From Brevibacillus reuszeri (GTDB lineage Bacteria; Bacillota; Bacilli; Brevibacillales; Brevibacillaceae): 64,000 nt of DNA. The stretch covers positions 62,001 through 126,000 of the forward strand of contig NZ_BEXF01000009.1 in NCBI RefSeq assembly GCF_002897295.1, given 5' to 3'. The position numbers and the translations under genes are program-made. The notes beneath the pieces were generated by a model that was not told the origin of the DNA, did not search any database, and worked only from the letters and a program-made list of their open reading frames with translations. This document shows, one piece after another, positions 44,634 to 53,365 of the stretch; positions within the stretch are counted from its first letter, which is position 1; every line of letters starts with the position of its first letter.

Positions 44634-46397
44634 ATGACAACTACTTATAAAGATACGGAAAAAACACTCCTAGATGAAATCAATCTGGATGCTTCTAAGG
44701 TTATCCTGGAGAAATTCAGCACTCTTGTTCGTGAATCATCCAGTGAAGATGAGCGTACTGCCTTTGGTCATCTCGTCAGCTTTTTAGAGAAATGGGGAGT
44801 ACCGCATAAGGTTCATCATCCAGAGCTATATCTGAGTGTTCCAGTACACGCAGGGGTCAAAGTGACAAGCCCTGCGGTCAAGGAAATTTGCGCAAAAACT
44901 CCAGCATTCGCTGTTTCCACGGGCGATCAATGGGTAAGCGGAGAGCTTGTTTACGTCCCATCCGGTCATGCAGCAGACATGCAGGAAGTGTTTCACTCCC
45001 AGGTCAGTGTAGATTCGAGTGATCTGAGAGGGAAAGTAGTCATTACTGAAGGTCTCGCTATGCCAGGAAAAGTAGCCTCATTTGACAAGCTTGGGGTACT
45101 TGGTGCAATCTTCGTTAATCCGGGTAAAAACATCCATGATGGAATTTGCACAACAATTTGGGGAGCCCCTGATCTGGATACGATTGATCAAGAGCCAAAA
45201 ATACCTGCACTTGCCGTCAACCGAGCAGATGGAGATGAGCTGATCGAACTGTGCAAGCAAGGCAGTGTCCAGGTCGAATTCCAAACGGTTCACAAAAAAG
45301 GTTGGTTTGCCTGCCCGCTCATCGACATTTTCATCGAAGGGACAGAAGAGCCAGAAAAATACGTCTTGCTTCATGGACACCTTGATTCGTGGCATGTTGG
45401 GATCGGTGACAATACCACCGGGGACGCAGCGATGCTGGAAATGGCACGCGTTTTCTTCAAGCATCGCGACAAACTGAAGCGTAGCCTGCGTATTGCGATT
45501 TGGCCAGGTCATTCTACAGGACGCTATGCAGGTTCTACTTGGTTTGCAGACACATACGGTCTCGATCTGGATGCTAATTGTGTTGCTCAAGTAAACTGCG
45601 ATTCGCCAGGCTGCCGTTGGGCTACTTCGTACGACTACAGTGAATGGATGAGCGAGGTAGATGAACTGTGCAAGGGAGCAATCCGGGATACGGTGCAACA
45701 GGGCTCGAAAGGCAGCAGACCTTCTCGTGCTGGAGACTACTCGTTCAATAACATCGGGATTACTTCTTTCTACATGCTCTCCTCAAGCATGCCGGAGGAG
45801 CTACTGAAGGAAAAAGGATATTACCCTGTTGGCGGCTGCGGTGCAAACATCGAGTGGCATACTGAAGAGGATTTGCTGCATGTGGCAGATTTAGACATTT
45901 TGCTCAAGGACATCAAGATATACACGGCTTCTATCCTGCGTGTGGTCAATTCCTCGATTCTCCCGTACAATTTCCGCAATACGATAGACGAATTTATGGA
46001 AACCATTCAAACCTATCAGGAAGCAGCAGGTAGTCATTTCAGCTTTGAAATAGCGCTTTCGGAGGCACAAAATCTGCGTGCAGAGCTCGATTCGTATTAC
46101 CAACAGTTAGAAGGGTTGCTAAATGTGGAAGTGAGCGATTCACAGGTTAGAAAAGTGAATGAACAGCTGCAGGAGCTTGGACGGACGCTGATTACCATCA
46201 ACTTCTCTCGTCGTGGCAAATTCCGCCATGACCCGGCTCTGGATGTTCCCAAGCTACCAGATATCGCACCAGCTGCGACATTGAAAACTCTCACACCGGA
46301 TTCTCATCTGTACAATGTAACGATTAATCACCTAAGACGTGGTCAAAACCGCGTGGCGTGGGCTTTAAAAGAAGCGAAGCGAATCATTCGCAGCTAA
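44634..46397 (+). CDS. M28-like peptidase with PA domain (paralogue 4)
   Basis: A 587-residue intact copy closing the second transporter operon. RESSSEDERTAFGHLVSFL marks the shared N-terminus. GKNIHDGICTTIWGAPDLD lies in the PA-type region, LLHGHLDSWHVGIGDNTTGD forms part of the metal site near residue 247, WPGHSTGRYAGS stands in place of the usual Glu-Glu motif near 290, and NCDSPGCRW and IEWHTEED follow. It is closest to the frameshifted copy at 33525. The ATG follows AGGAGAG; a strong terminator follows. Confidence 0.88.
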   Translation: MTTTYKDTEKTLLDEINLDASKVILEKFSTLVRESSSEDERTAFGHLVSFLEKWGVPHKVHHPELYLSVPVHAGVKVTSPAVKEICAKTPAFAVSTGDQWVSGELVYVPSGHAADMQEVFHSQVSVDSSDLRGKVVITEGLAMPGKVASFDKLGVLGAIFVNPGKNIHDGICTTIWGAPDLDTIDQEPKIPALAVNRADGDELIELCKQGSVQVEFQTVHKKGWFACPLIDIFIEGTEEPEKYVLLHGHLDSWHVGIGDNTTGDAAMLEMARVFFKHRDKLKRSLRIAIWPGHSTGRYAGSTWFADTYGLDLDANCVAQVNCDSPGCRWATSYDYSEWMSEVDELCKGAIRDTVQQGSKGSRPSRAGDYSFNNIGITSFYMLSSSMPEELLKEKGYYPVGGCGANIEWHTEEDLLHVADLDILLKDIKIYTASILRVVNSSILPYNFRNTIDEFMETIQTYQEAAGSHFSFEIALSEAQNLRAELDSYYQQLEGLLNVEVSDSQVRKVNEQLQELGRTLITINFSRRGKFRHDPALDVPKLPDIAPAATLKTLTPDSHLYNVTINHLRRGQNRVAWALKEAKRIIRS

Positions 46398-46427
46398 TTA
46401 CGAGATTCAAGAAAAGAGAAGGTAACG

Positions 46428-46461
46428 AAGACCCGAGAGCATTCATGATCGGGTCTTTTTT
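46428..46461 (+). terminator. Terminator of the second peptide transporter operon
   Basis: AAGACCCGA at 46428-46436 pairs with TCGGGTCTT at 46449-46457, followed by a T-run. Confidence 0.85.
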
Positions 46462-46561
46462 GCTTTCTTTTCGACCTCTACCCGTTCAGAATGATAGGGA
46501 AGAAAATTAGGTAGGTATGGTAGAATCAGGGAAGAGGATTGGGACTAGGGAGGATTAAAAT

Positions 46562-47395
46562 TTGAACAAGCACAGATTTGGTGTATCTGGAAGTACCATT
46601 TTAACGAATCCCGAGCAGTATCTTGAGCTATTTTGGGACGATATTGACCTCATTGAAATTGGGGAATTTCCGAGTGAATCAGCTTTCCATGCTTTCTTAG
46701 ATCTTTGTAAAGAAAAACAAACTCCCTTTGGCGTTCATTCACCGTTACTTCGAAATGGAAGCAAATACGACTTGCTCGAAAAGGTTTCATTTGAGCCTCT
46801 GGCCGCTCGGAAGCAAGTAGAGGAAGAAGCCGCGTTATTGTCACGTTTAGGTGCTGAATATATGTTGGTGCATTTTCCGTACTTCCTAGGTGAATCCACT
46901 GAAAAAGTAACCGACTTAATTGAAGAGGGATTGCAAGAATTGAGTCGTATACAAAACGAATACGCCATACCGATTATTTGTGAACCGAAATTAGGACTTG
47001 GACGTTCTCCGAAAGGAATTCAATATCTTGATTCTTTCCCGCTAGAAGTATGGGAAAAGTATTCCTTGAAGCTCTGCATAGACATAGGGGATTATCTGAT
47101 TGCAACAGGTGAGGAATTCGTAAAATATGTTGAGAAGTGGAAGGAACACATCAAAATCGTCCATTTGCACAATGTAGCGTATCAGGGCGATAAATACATC
47201 TGGATTCCGGTACATCCAAGTCATGAAAATAACGGAAAGCAATACAAGCTAGCACCTATTCTACATTTTTTATCACAGTGCAAAGAAGTAAATTTCATTT
47301 TTGAACATACGCCACACAGCAACCCAAGCAGAGAGTTCATTTATGAGGGATATACCTGGACGAAAAATATGGTGATGTCTAGTGGAGCTAACTGA
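46562..47395 (+). CDS. Sugar-phosphate isomerase/epimerase-like TIM-barrel protein
   Basis: A 277-residue protein with a TTG start after GGGAGGAT. It resembles the xylose isomerase-like/AP endonuclease 2 TIM-barrel family: RFGVSGSTI at the first strand, IEIGEFPSE, then YMLVHFPYF, IICEPKLGLG, LCIDIGDYL and IVHLHNV, with acidic and histidine residues at strand ends suited to metal binding. A monocistronic arrangement is likely. The substrate is unknown; neighbours do not help. Confidence 0.75.
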   Translation: MNKHRFGVSGSTILTNPEQYLELFWDDIDLIEIGEFPSESAFHAFLDLCKEKQTPFGVHSPLLRNGSKYDLLEKVSFEPLAARKQVEEEAALLSRLGAEYMLVHFPYFLGESTEKVTDLIEEGLQELSRIQNEYAIPIICEPKLGLGRSPKGIQYLDSFPLEVWEKYSLKLCIDIGDYLIATGEEFVKYVEKWKEHIKIVHLHNVAYQGDKYIWIPVHPSHENNGKQYKLAPILHFLSQCKEVNFIFEHTPHSNPSREFIYEGYTWTKNMVMSSGAN

Positions 47396-47533
47396 TAGAC
47401 GATCATGAATGGTACCCTGAGTCCACCAACATTCACCACCGAGACGAATGAATAATACCCTACATTAACCCAATTTCTATCCTTCTAGTATGTCTTTAAT
47501 GGGAACCAAACTGTTCATGTAGGGGAGTATCGA

Positions 47534-49135
47534 ATGAGTGAAAATAAGCAGAAGAATGCGAAATTAATTTATGATTACATCGTTGTAGGTACTGGACCTG
47601 CAGGGTCTGTTATCGCAAAGAAACTAACGGACGATAAAAAAACATCTGTTCTCGTATTGGAAGCAGGAGAAAATAATGATAAGGACACGCCAATTAGCAA
47701 CTCAACGTATGCCTTAGAGCTTGAGGAGCATTATTTTCCTCAATATTTTTGGCAAGGGGAAGGAATACCACAGGAAGAAGTAAATGAACGAACCTTTGAA
47801 TGGACGACCGGTCGATTATTGGGTGGAGGCTCTTCCATTAACACACAGCAGTATGTAAGACCCACGTCAGCCGTTTTTCGGCAATGGGAAAAGCTACTGG
47901 GACCCCTCTGGTCACCAAAGAACGCAATAAACGGGTTCCGAAAAATGGAAAATTACAATGGGAAGACAAATAATAGTAATGTACATGGCTATAAGGGAAG
48001 GATCGACATTCGGCAAGCACCGGAAAACCCAACAACAATGTCAAAAAAGTTAGTGTCAGCCATCGAGAAAGCAACAGGATTTCGAAAAATTCTCGACTAC
48101 AACGACCCGAAAACCCCTCTTGGGCCATTTACGCGTTGGCAATTATTTCAACAGCCCAATGGACGGCGCGAGAGTGCTTCCACTGCCTTCCTATCATCAG
48201 ATATCATGACTGCTGGAGGTCAAGGAGTCAATGGTCGAAAATTGAGTGTTTCCTTTAAATCTACAGCTCTGCGGGTTTTATTTAGGAATAAGCGAGCGAT
48301 TGGCGTAGAATTTCTTCAAGAGGGTAAACGCGTGCGAGCCTACACTCGGAAAAAAGTAATCATATCAGCAGGCATCAACAGTTCTCAGCTTTTAATGCTT
48401 TCTGGAATCGGTCCGGCGAAAATGCTAAAGGACGCAAAAATTCCTATTGTTTTTGCTAACTCCAACGTGGGCAAAGGCATTAGAAACCACACGCTCAACT
48501 TTGCAGTATTCAGTGCCAATCCGAAAGATAACCCATTACCTGAGGATGATCCAAATGCGCTTTATTCAGGTGGGGCCTTTTTACCAGATCCCACGCCAGG
48601 CTCAAACAAGACTCGTCGTGCCGTGCAACTAATCGGAATCGGCTCCAAAGGGAAACTGCAAATAGCTATCCTTTTCCTGAAACCAAAAAGCCGTGGTTCC
48701 ATAAAAATACAAAGCAATGATCCGTTGAAAATTGTGCTGGCTGATGAAGGCTATCTCACGAATCCAGCTGATCTTGAAGCAGTTAAAAACTGTTATAAAA
48801 TCTATATCAAGAAGATAGCTGCACAGTTAGCCTTGATCGACCGATCATACCAGCTTATTTCTCCGACACTAGACATCATCAATAATAATCGCAAGCTGGA
48901 AGAGTTTATCAAAAATAATTTTGATCATAATCATCATGAACAAGGTGCGCTTCGCATGGCGCCCCTTAACAAGGGGGGAGTGGTTGATAGCCACGGTCAA
49001 GTCCATGGAGTAAAAGATCTAATCGTTGCTGACGATTCGATTATTCCATTCACGGTGGATGGTAACACGTCTGCACCAGCCTACCTTATCGGACATACAA
49101 TTGCACAACAGCTAATGAAAAAAACTCGCGCATGA
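47534..49135 (+). CDS. GMC-family FAD oxidoreductase
   Basis: A 533-residue flavoenzyme. The N-terminal FAD-binding motif is YIVVGTGPAGSVIAKKLTDD, the GMC signature is TGRLLGGGSSINTQQYVR, and SAGINSSQLLMLSGIGPA is the second signature. The C-terminal catalytic region has the His-His pair in NHHEQGALRMAP and ends in VDGNTSAPAYLIGHTIAQQL. It lacks a signal peptide. Choline dehydrogenase and glucose oxidase are family members, but the alcohol substrate cannot be named. AGGGGAG precedes the ATG. Confidence 0.9.
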   Translation: MSENKQKNAKLIYDYIVVGTGPAGSVIAKKLTDDKKTSVLVLEAGENNDKDTPISNSTYALELEEHYFPQYFWQGEGIPQEEVNERTFEWTTGRLLGGGSSINTQQYVRPTSAVFRQWEKLLGPLWSPKNAINGFRKMENYNGKTNNSNVHGYKGRIDIRQAPENPTTMSKKLVSAIEKATGFRKILDYNDPKTPLGPFTRWQLFQQPNGRRESASTAFLSSDIMTAGGQGVNGRKLSVSFKSTALRVLFRNKRAIGVEFLQEGKRVRAYTRKKVIISAGINSSQLLMLSGIGPAKMLKDAKIPIVFANSNVGKGIRNHTLNFAVFSANPKDNPLPEDDPNALYSGGAFLPDPTPGSNKTRRAVQLIGIGSKGKLQIAILFLKPKSRGSIKIQSNDPLKIVLADEGYLTNPADLEAVKNCYKIYIKKIAAQLALIDRSYQLISPTLDIINNNRKLEEFIKNNFDHNHHEQGALRMAPLNKGGVVDSHGQVHGVKDLIVADDSIIPFTVDGNTSAPAYLIGHTIAQQLMKKTRA

Positions 49136-49154
49136 ATGAGAAGAGGTAAAACAA

Positions 49155-49174
49155 GGCATTCCCATGGGAATGCC
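49155..49174. terminator. Palindromic hairpin between GMC and DUF1259 genes
   Basis: GGCATTCCCATGGGAATGCC at 49155-49174 is a perfect 20-base palindrome. Read on the reverse strand it is followed by TTGTTTT, so it may terminate the convergent DUF1259 transcript. Confidence 0.5.
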
Positions 49175-49224
49175 TAAACCAATTTTCTAACACTATCACC
49201 TGAAAGTTGTTAGCGGTCAAAACC

Positions 49225-49279
49225 GAGCGGCAGTCTAGGACGACGATATTATGACGTCTACTTCTGCCGCTGCTTTTTG
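49225..49279 (+). terminator. Terminator of the GMC oxidoreductase gene
   Basis: AGCGGCAG at 49226-49233 pairs with CTGCCGCT at 49264-49271, with further pairing inside, followed by GCTTTTTG. Confidence 0.6.
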
Positions 49280-49315
49280 CTTCTGGATCAGACTTCAACT
49301 CAGAAATCCTAATGA

Positions 49316-49735
49316 TTAACCCAAGAAAGCGATGGAACGCTTCACTTTCCTAGCGAATGCAATGGGATTATCGATTGACTCCCAGTGAATATACATAAGA
49401 CGCGGGTTGTCAAAGAGCCAGTGATTATGGACTGCTGTTACTTTAATCCCGTTTTTTCGAAGATTTGTTAGCAAACGATTTACTTGGTTTTGGAAGAGAG
49501 CCGTTTCCCCTAAACATAGTGCACGTCCTGAACTATTTAGCGATTCGAATGAGAATAGTTGGTAACGGACCAATGGGGAGGTGGTTTTTCTACCTAAAAT
49601 GGATGCATTAAATTTTCTATTTCTGGAGACGAAACAAACGGGACCTTTTGTAATTTCATGCTCTGTTCCACCTAAAATGGCTGAAAATCGGTTACACAGC
49701 CTTCTAAATTGAGGAGTTGTATTCACTTTGGCCAT
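49316..49735 (-). CDS. DUF1259 (LppY/LpqO-family) protein, copy 1
   Basis: A 139-residue protein from the ATG at 49735, which follows AGGATG on the reverse strand. It carries the DUF1259 hallmark VTAVHNHWLFDNPRLMYIHW with clustered His residues, plus GPVCFVSR and GRALCLGETAL. No signal peptide is visible, unlike mycobacterial LpqO. It is a tandem paralogue of the gene at 49788. Function unknown; the His-rich core suggests metal binding. Confidence 0.82.
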   Translation of the reverse strand: MAKVNTTPQFRRLCNRFSAILGGTEHEITKGPVCFVSRNRKFNASILGRKTTSPLVRYQLFSFESLNSSGRALCLGETALFQNQVNRLLTNLRKNGIKVTAVHNHWLFDNPRLMYIHWESIDNPIAFARKVKRSIAFLG

Positions 49736-49787
49736 ATCCGTCATCCTTTCGATTATGATGAGAATTTAACTTCGTGACGCCACCAAG

Positions 49788-50207
49788 TTAACCTAGGAAT
49801 GCAATGGAAGCTTTCGTTTTCCTGGCGAATACGATAGGATTCTCTATCGCTTCCCAATGCATATACATTAAGCGCGGGTTTTCTTTCAGCCAGTGATTGT
49901 GAACTGCCGTCACTTTTATCCCACGTTTACGAAGATTTGACATCAAACGGTTCACCTGATTTTGGTGAACGGCAGTCTCGCCCAAACAAAGTGCACGACC
50001 AGACTTATCTAAGGATTCAAACGAAAACATTTGAGCCCGAACCAAAGGGGAAAGGGTTCGTCTTCCCAGGATTGTTTCCCGAAGATTCGCAAGTCGCATG
50101 ACGAAACAAACTGGTCCTTGGTCAATTTCCGATTCGCCACCTAATATTCTTCCAAATTGGGTGCAGAGTCTTCTAAATTGCGGGCTAGCCTTCACGTTAT
50201 TTGCCAT
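49788..50207 (-). CDS. DUF1259 (LppY/LpqO-family) protein, copy 2
   Basis: A 139-residue protein from the ATG at 50207, preceded by AAGGAGG. It aligns end to end without gaps with copy 1 (for example ITAVHNHWL-type core VTAVHNHWLKENPRLMYMHW and the shared C-terminal SIAFLG). The two are transcribed in the same direction with about 50 bases between them and probably form a small operon. Function unknown. Confidence 0.83.
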   Translation of the reverse strand: MANNVKASPQFRRLCTQFGRILGGESEIDQGPVCFVMRLANLRETILGRRTLSPLVRAQMFSFESLDKSGRALCLGETAVHQNQVNRLMSNLRKRGIKVTAVHNHWLKENPRLMYMHWEAIENPIVFARKTKASIAFLG

Positions 50208-50440
50208 AGTAATCCTCCTTTTTGTCAATTCCGAATTATCTTATGATGAACGGCAAAAAGGGACATGGTTAAAAACCTGCTTTTTTAATGGAAAAGGACC
50301 CAGTTTTCATTCGAGCTCCTGGTTAACTTGTTCTTAATAGCACTAGATTACATAGAAAACCATGTATAAAAGTATCAGGAATAAAAACTAGCAATCTCTT
50401 GCAAACGAAGATGCAGCTATTTTCACATGGACATGCAAAC

Positions 50441-50474
50441 AAACGGCTTTGATGAATTCTCATCGAAGCCGTTT
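50441..50474 (-). terminator. Terminator of the ymaF-like gene (reverse strand)
   Basis: AAACGGCTTTGATG at 50441-50454 pairs with CATCGAAGCCGTTT at 50461-50474 (one mismatch); on the reverse strand it is followed by GTTTG. It lies 17 bases past the YmaF stop. Confidence 0.65.
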
Positions 50475-50490
50475 GCATTAAAGAAAGCTA

Positions 50491-50868
50491 TTAGTCTCCA
50501 CTCGTTTTTCCCCGATACATATGGGAGTGTGGATGCCTTCCATCTACGGTCGTGTACCCCTCGAAATAATGATAATGACCACCACTTGGTAATGGGATGG
50601 CAGGACCGGTTGTTCCTTTGATTCGATGAGTATGACCATCACTTATGTCTGTCACTGTATAATACTTATGAACGTGGGGAACTCCTGTCGGGGCTGGCTC
50701 CGTCATTCCTGCATAATAGTGCGAGTGACCATCGTCACATGAAGTACATCCCGAGAAAGCGTGAGTGTGGACAGGTCTACCGTCCCAGGACGAAATATAC
50801 AATGTGTGAGAGTGTTCAGAACCCAATCCACTTGATTCGATTACAAATCCTGTTACAGGTATTCGCAT
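50491..50868 (-). CDS. ymaF: YmaF-family histidine-rich protein
   Basis: A 125-residue protein built of repeated histidine motifs (SEHSHTLY, PVHTHAFSG, GHSHYYAG, PHVHKYY, GHTHRI, GHYHYFEG, HPHSH), each following a predicted beta-strand, as in the Bacillus YmaF family. A Cys pair is present in SGCTSCDDGHSH. No signal peptide. Metal binding is likely from composition; biological role unknown. AAGAGGAGC precedes the start on the reverse strand. Confidence 0.85.
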   Translation of the reverse strand: MRIPVTGFVIESSGLGSEHSHTLYISSWDGRPVHTHAFSGCTSCDDGHSHYYAGMTEPAPTGVPHVHKYYTVTDISDGHTHRIKGTTGPAIPLPSGGHYHYFEGYTTVDGRHPHSHMYRGKTSGD

Positions 50869-51110
50869 TGATGCTCCTCTTTTCTAAATGAATTTTCATG
50901 AGTTTAGGGAGATAGGGGAGTAAAAATGAATTGGACCTTTTAAGTAAGAGCTGCCCAAGATTCGACTTCTGGAGATTTCACATGATGATGTATGCCTATG
51001 TATTTAAACAGCTGCTTGAAATAGGCATAAGCCTAAACAGCAAAGTTGGGTAAGCCTATTTTGAAAAGAGGGGATAAAGGATAACCTAGAACGGGAAAGT
51101 TTCTTTTAAT

Positions 51111-51157
51111 AAAGCAGTGACGGACTAGGACCGAAACACCTAGACTGCCACTGCTTT
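51111..51157. terminator. Bidirectional hairpin in the gene-free stretch 50869-51273
   Basis: AAAGCAGTG at 51111-51119 pairs with CACTGCTTT at 51149-51157, with CTAGG/CCTAG pairing further in and T-runs on both sides. No gene was seen in this stretch. Confidence 0.6.
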
Positions 51158-51232
51158 TATTGTGCTATATTATGGACACCATATTGAGTTGCCCATTGTT
51201 GAGTACTTTACTTCCCCAAAAGTAGGCGTCTA

Positions 51233-51241
51233 CATAGGATA
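51233..51241 (+). promoter_or_regulatory. Possible mother-cell sigma (SigK/SigE-like) -10 element of the cupin gene
   Basis: CATAGGATA at 51233-51241 fits the CATANNNTA pattern of late sporulation promoters and lies 33 bases before the cupin ATG. No confident -35 was found. Weak evidence. Confidence 0.25.
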
Positions 51242-51273
51242 CACTGTAAAACAATACAGAGGGGAGTATCGAC

Positions 51274-51816
51274 ATGTATCGACATACAAATCATTATTAT
51301 GAGTGGAATCATCCTATGTATGGACAATGGCTTCGCTACAATTGGGATAATTATTGGAACCCTTATCAAATAAATTGGAATAACAGATGGGGTGAGAGTA
51401 CCCACATTCCTCTACAGGATTATGGCCCCAAACCTTTGGTGATAGATATCGACCAAGCTGCTAAGCAGAACAACAACTATAGAACCACATTATGGACAGG
51501 TAAATACTTCCAAGTTACCCTTATGAGCATCAATGTTGGAGATGACATTGGCTTGGAAGTTCATCCAGAAACGGATCAATTTATACGAATTGAAGAAGGT
51601 CAGGGACTTGTTCAAATGGGACCTCGAAAGGATTCTTTAAATTTTCAAGAAATGGCATATGATGGATACGCAATTATGGTGCCTGCAGGAACTTGGCATA
51701 ATGTAATCAACACGGGCAACACACCGCTCAAGGTATACGTTATCTATGCCCCTCCTCATCATCCTTTTGGAACGGTGCACGTAACAAAAGCTGATGCGAT
51801 GTCAGAACACACCTAA
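51274..51816 (+). CDS. Cupin-domain protein with aromatic/Asn-rich N-terminus
   Basis: A 180-residue protein. Residues 1-42 are rich in Tyr, Trp, Asn and His (HTNHYYEWNHPMYGQW), reminiscent of spore-coat proteins. Residues 55-170 form a single cupin barrel with motif 1 seen in GLEVHPETDQFIRIEEGQG and motif 2 in MVPAGTWHNVINTGN, providing the usual His/Glu metal ligands. AGGGGAG precedes the ATG. A coat-associated role is inferred from composition and a weak sporulation-type promoter; isomerase or dioxygenase activity is also possible. Confidence 0.8.
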   Translation: MYRHTNHYYEWNHPMYGQWLRYNWDNYWNPYQINWNNRWGESTHIPLQDYGPKPLVIDIDQAAKQNNNYRTTLWTGKYFQVTLMSINVGDDIGLEVHPETDQFIRIEEGQGLVQMGPRKDSLNFQEMAYDGYAIMVPAGTWHNVINTGNTPLKVYVIYAPPHHPFGTVHVTKADAMSEHT

Positions 51817-51841
51817 CAAGACGGATAGGTAAAAATAAAGC

Positions 51842-51876
51842 AAAAAAACCACTTTGCCATTGAGGTGGTTTTTTTG
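51842..51876 (+). terminator. Terminator of the cupin gene
   Basis: AAAAAAACCAC at 51842-51852 pairs with GTGGTTTTTTT at 51865-51875. Confidence 0.85.
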
Positions 51877-52061
51877 CTGTGAGCACAGAATCACTAATTG
51901 CCTCGCAGTTGCTCAATCGTCATGAAATTCCTCTAGCAGTTTTTGATCATTCTATTAAGTCGGACAGCTTTGGTTTATACTCAGGAAAACAGAGTGATTT
52001 TTCCATTCCAGCTTATCGAAAGAAATTGCCAGACCAATTTGAAAAAGCGGGGCTTGATTTG

Positions 52062-53243
52062 ATGATAAAAATAACGAAGCAAACGGCTAAACATTTTTTA
52101 TTACGTCGACTCATTTATCCAGAATTAAAACAAGCCAGCTTTTATGAACTTCTGCAATGTTTGGAAGCGATTCAACTAGATCCAGTTAATACGGTTGAGC
52201 GCAATCATCATCTGGTGGCAGGATTACGCTTACCATCATTTACTCCTCCTGATTTGAACAATACACTTACGAATGGTCAAGCTTTCGAGTACTTTGCACA
52301 GGCAGCTTGTATTTTGCCCATGAATGATTACCCACTATTTGCAGACGTCCGAACACAAATGAGATTGAGAGCTCAAGTAGAATTGAATCGGTATGCTTCA
52401 ACTGCAGCCGATATTTTATCAAAATTAGCAAGTGATGGGCCGCTTCCATCAAATGCGTTTGCAAGTGAAAATAAAGTTCGAGCAGGATGGGATACAACGG
52501 AAGAAAAGACCAAGGAATCCTCCCATGTTCTAGCGATGCTGTTTCAAACCGGACAAATTCAAGTAGTGGGGCGAGAAGGAGCAACTCGTTTTTTTGCCCG
52601 AACAGAAGATGCAATCCCTCTTTCCTTACTACAGCAAGAGCATGAACAAAGCAGCGAAGAACGCTCTCATGCTCTGTTAAAAAAGTATGCACGAGCCTAC
52701 AGAATATTTAGTGCAGACGATGCTCGGTATGGTTGGCAACACAAAAGTACGGCGGCAAGCCGCAAAAAAATGCATCAGGAATTCCTAGCAAACAACACCT
52801 TCACAGAAGTGAGTATTGAGGGTGTTAAACGCTCGTATGCCATATTAACCGAGGATTTACCTGAACTCGTAAAATGCCAATCTTTGGAGATACCAGAAGG
52901 AATCCATTTTATTTCGCCTCTTGATTCACTGTTATGGTATAGAGAACGACTGGAAGACTTGTATGATTTCTATTATCGCTGGGAGATCTATACGCCCAAA
53001 CAAAAAAGAATGTATGGGGCATATGTAATGCCAATTTTGGAAGATGGGAATTTGATAGGACGGATTGATCCTCTCTTTGATAGAGGAAAAGGAACTTTGC
53101 AAGTTCAATTACTCTCTTTTGAATCGGATGTCTTTTGGTCAAACAATCGTAAAACTCGTATCATGGAAGCATTACATATATTTGCAAAACAGCTTGGGGC
53201 AGATCATGTAAAGTTACCTGAAACGATATCAATTAAGCTGTAG
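52062..53243 (+). CDS. YcaQ/AlkX-family winged-helix DNA glycosylase-like protein
   Basis: About 393 residues from the ATG at 52062. The family core is seen in IQLDPVNTVERNHHL, containing the Gln-x-Asp motif of AlkX/YcaQ-type glycosylases that unhook interstrand cross-links, and in HFISPLDSLLWYRERLEDLYDFYYRWEIY-type text (FISPLDSLLWYRERL). The open frame extends upstream to 51879 through 61 codons that do not look like the family, cross no ribosome site and begin inside the cupin terminator, so the shorter start is preferred. No good ribosome site precedes 52062 either. DNA repair role inferred from family. Confidence 0.8.
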   Translation: MIKITKQTAKHFLLRRLIYPELKQASFYELLQCLEAIQLDPVNTVERNHHLVAGLRLPSFTPPDLNNTLTNGQAFEYFAQAACILPMNDYPLFADVRTQMRLRAQVELNRYASTAADILSKLASDGPLPSNAFASENKVRAGWDTTEEKTKESSHVLAMLFQTGQIQVVGREGATRFFARTEDAIPLSLLQQEHEQSSEERSHALLKKYARAYRIFSADDARYGWQHKSTAASRKKMHQEFLANNTFTEVSIEGVKRSYAILTEDLPELVKCQSLEIPEGIHFISPLDSLLWYRERLEDLYDFYYRWEIYTPKQKRMYGAYVMPILEDGNLIGRIDPLFDRGKGTLQVQLLSFESDVFWSNNRKTRIMEALHIFAKQLGADHVKLPETISIKL

Positions 53244-53365
53244 TTCGTAAAAAGAAAAACAAGTAATTACAGCGGAAGCAAGGTTCGCACTGACCGACTT
53301 CCAAAGCCTGAGGAATGGTACAATGTGAATATAAATGAAAATAACATGAGCGGAAGGATGGTAGC

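Noticed and set aside
45078-45698. Reverse-strand open frame of 206 codons
   Set aside because: It lies wholly inside a conserved M28 gene, has no ribosome site and no family resemblance; a shadow of the codon pattern.
33183-46397. Long similar stretches between 33.5-35.3, 35.6-37.3 and 44.6-46.4 kb as a mobile repeat
   Set aside because: They are paralogous M28 genes with coding-type divergence, without terminal repeats or target duplications.
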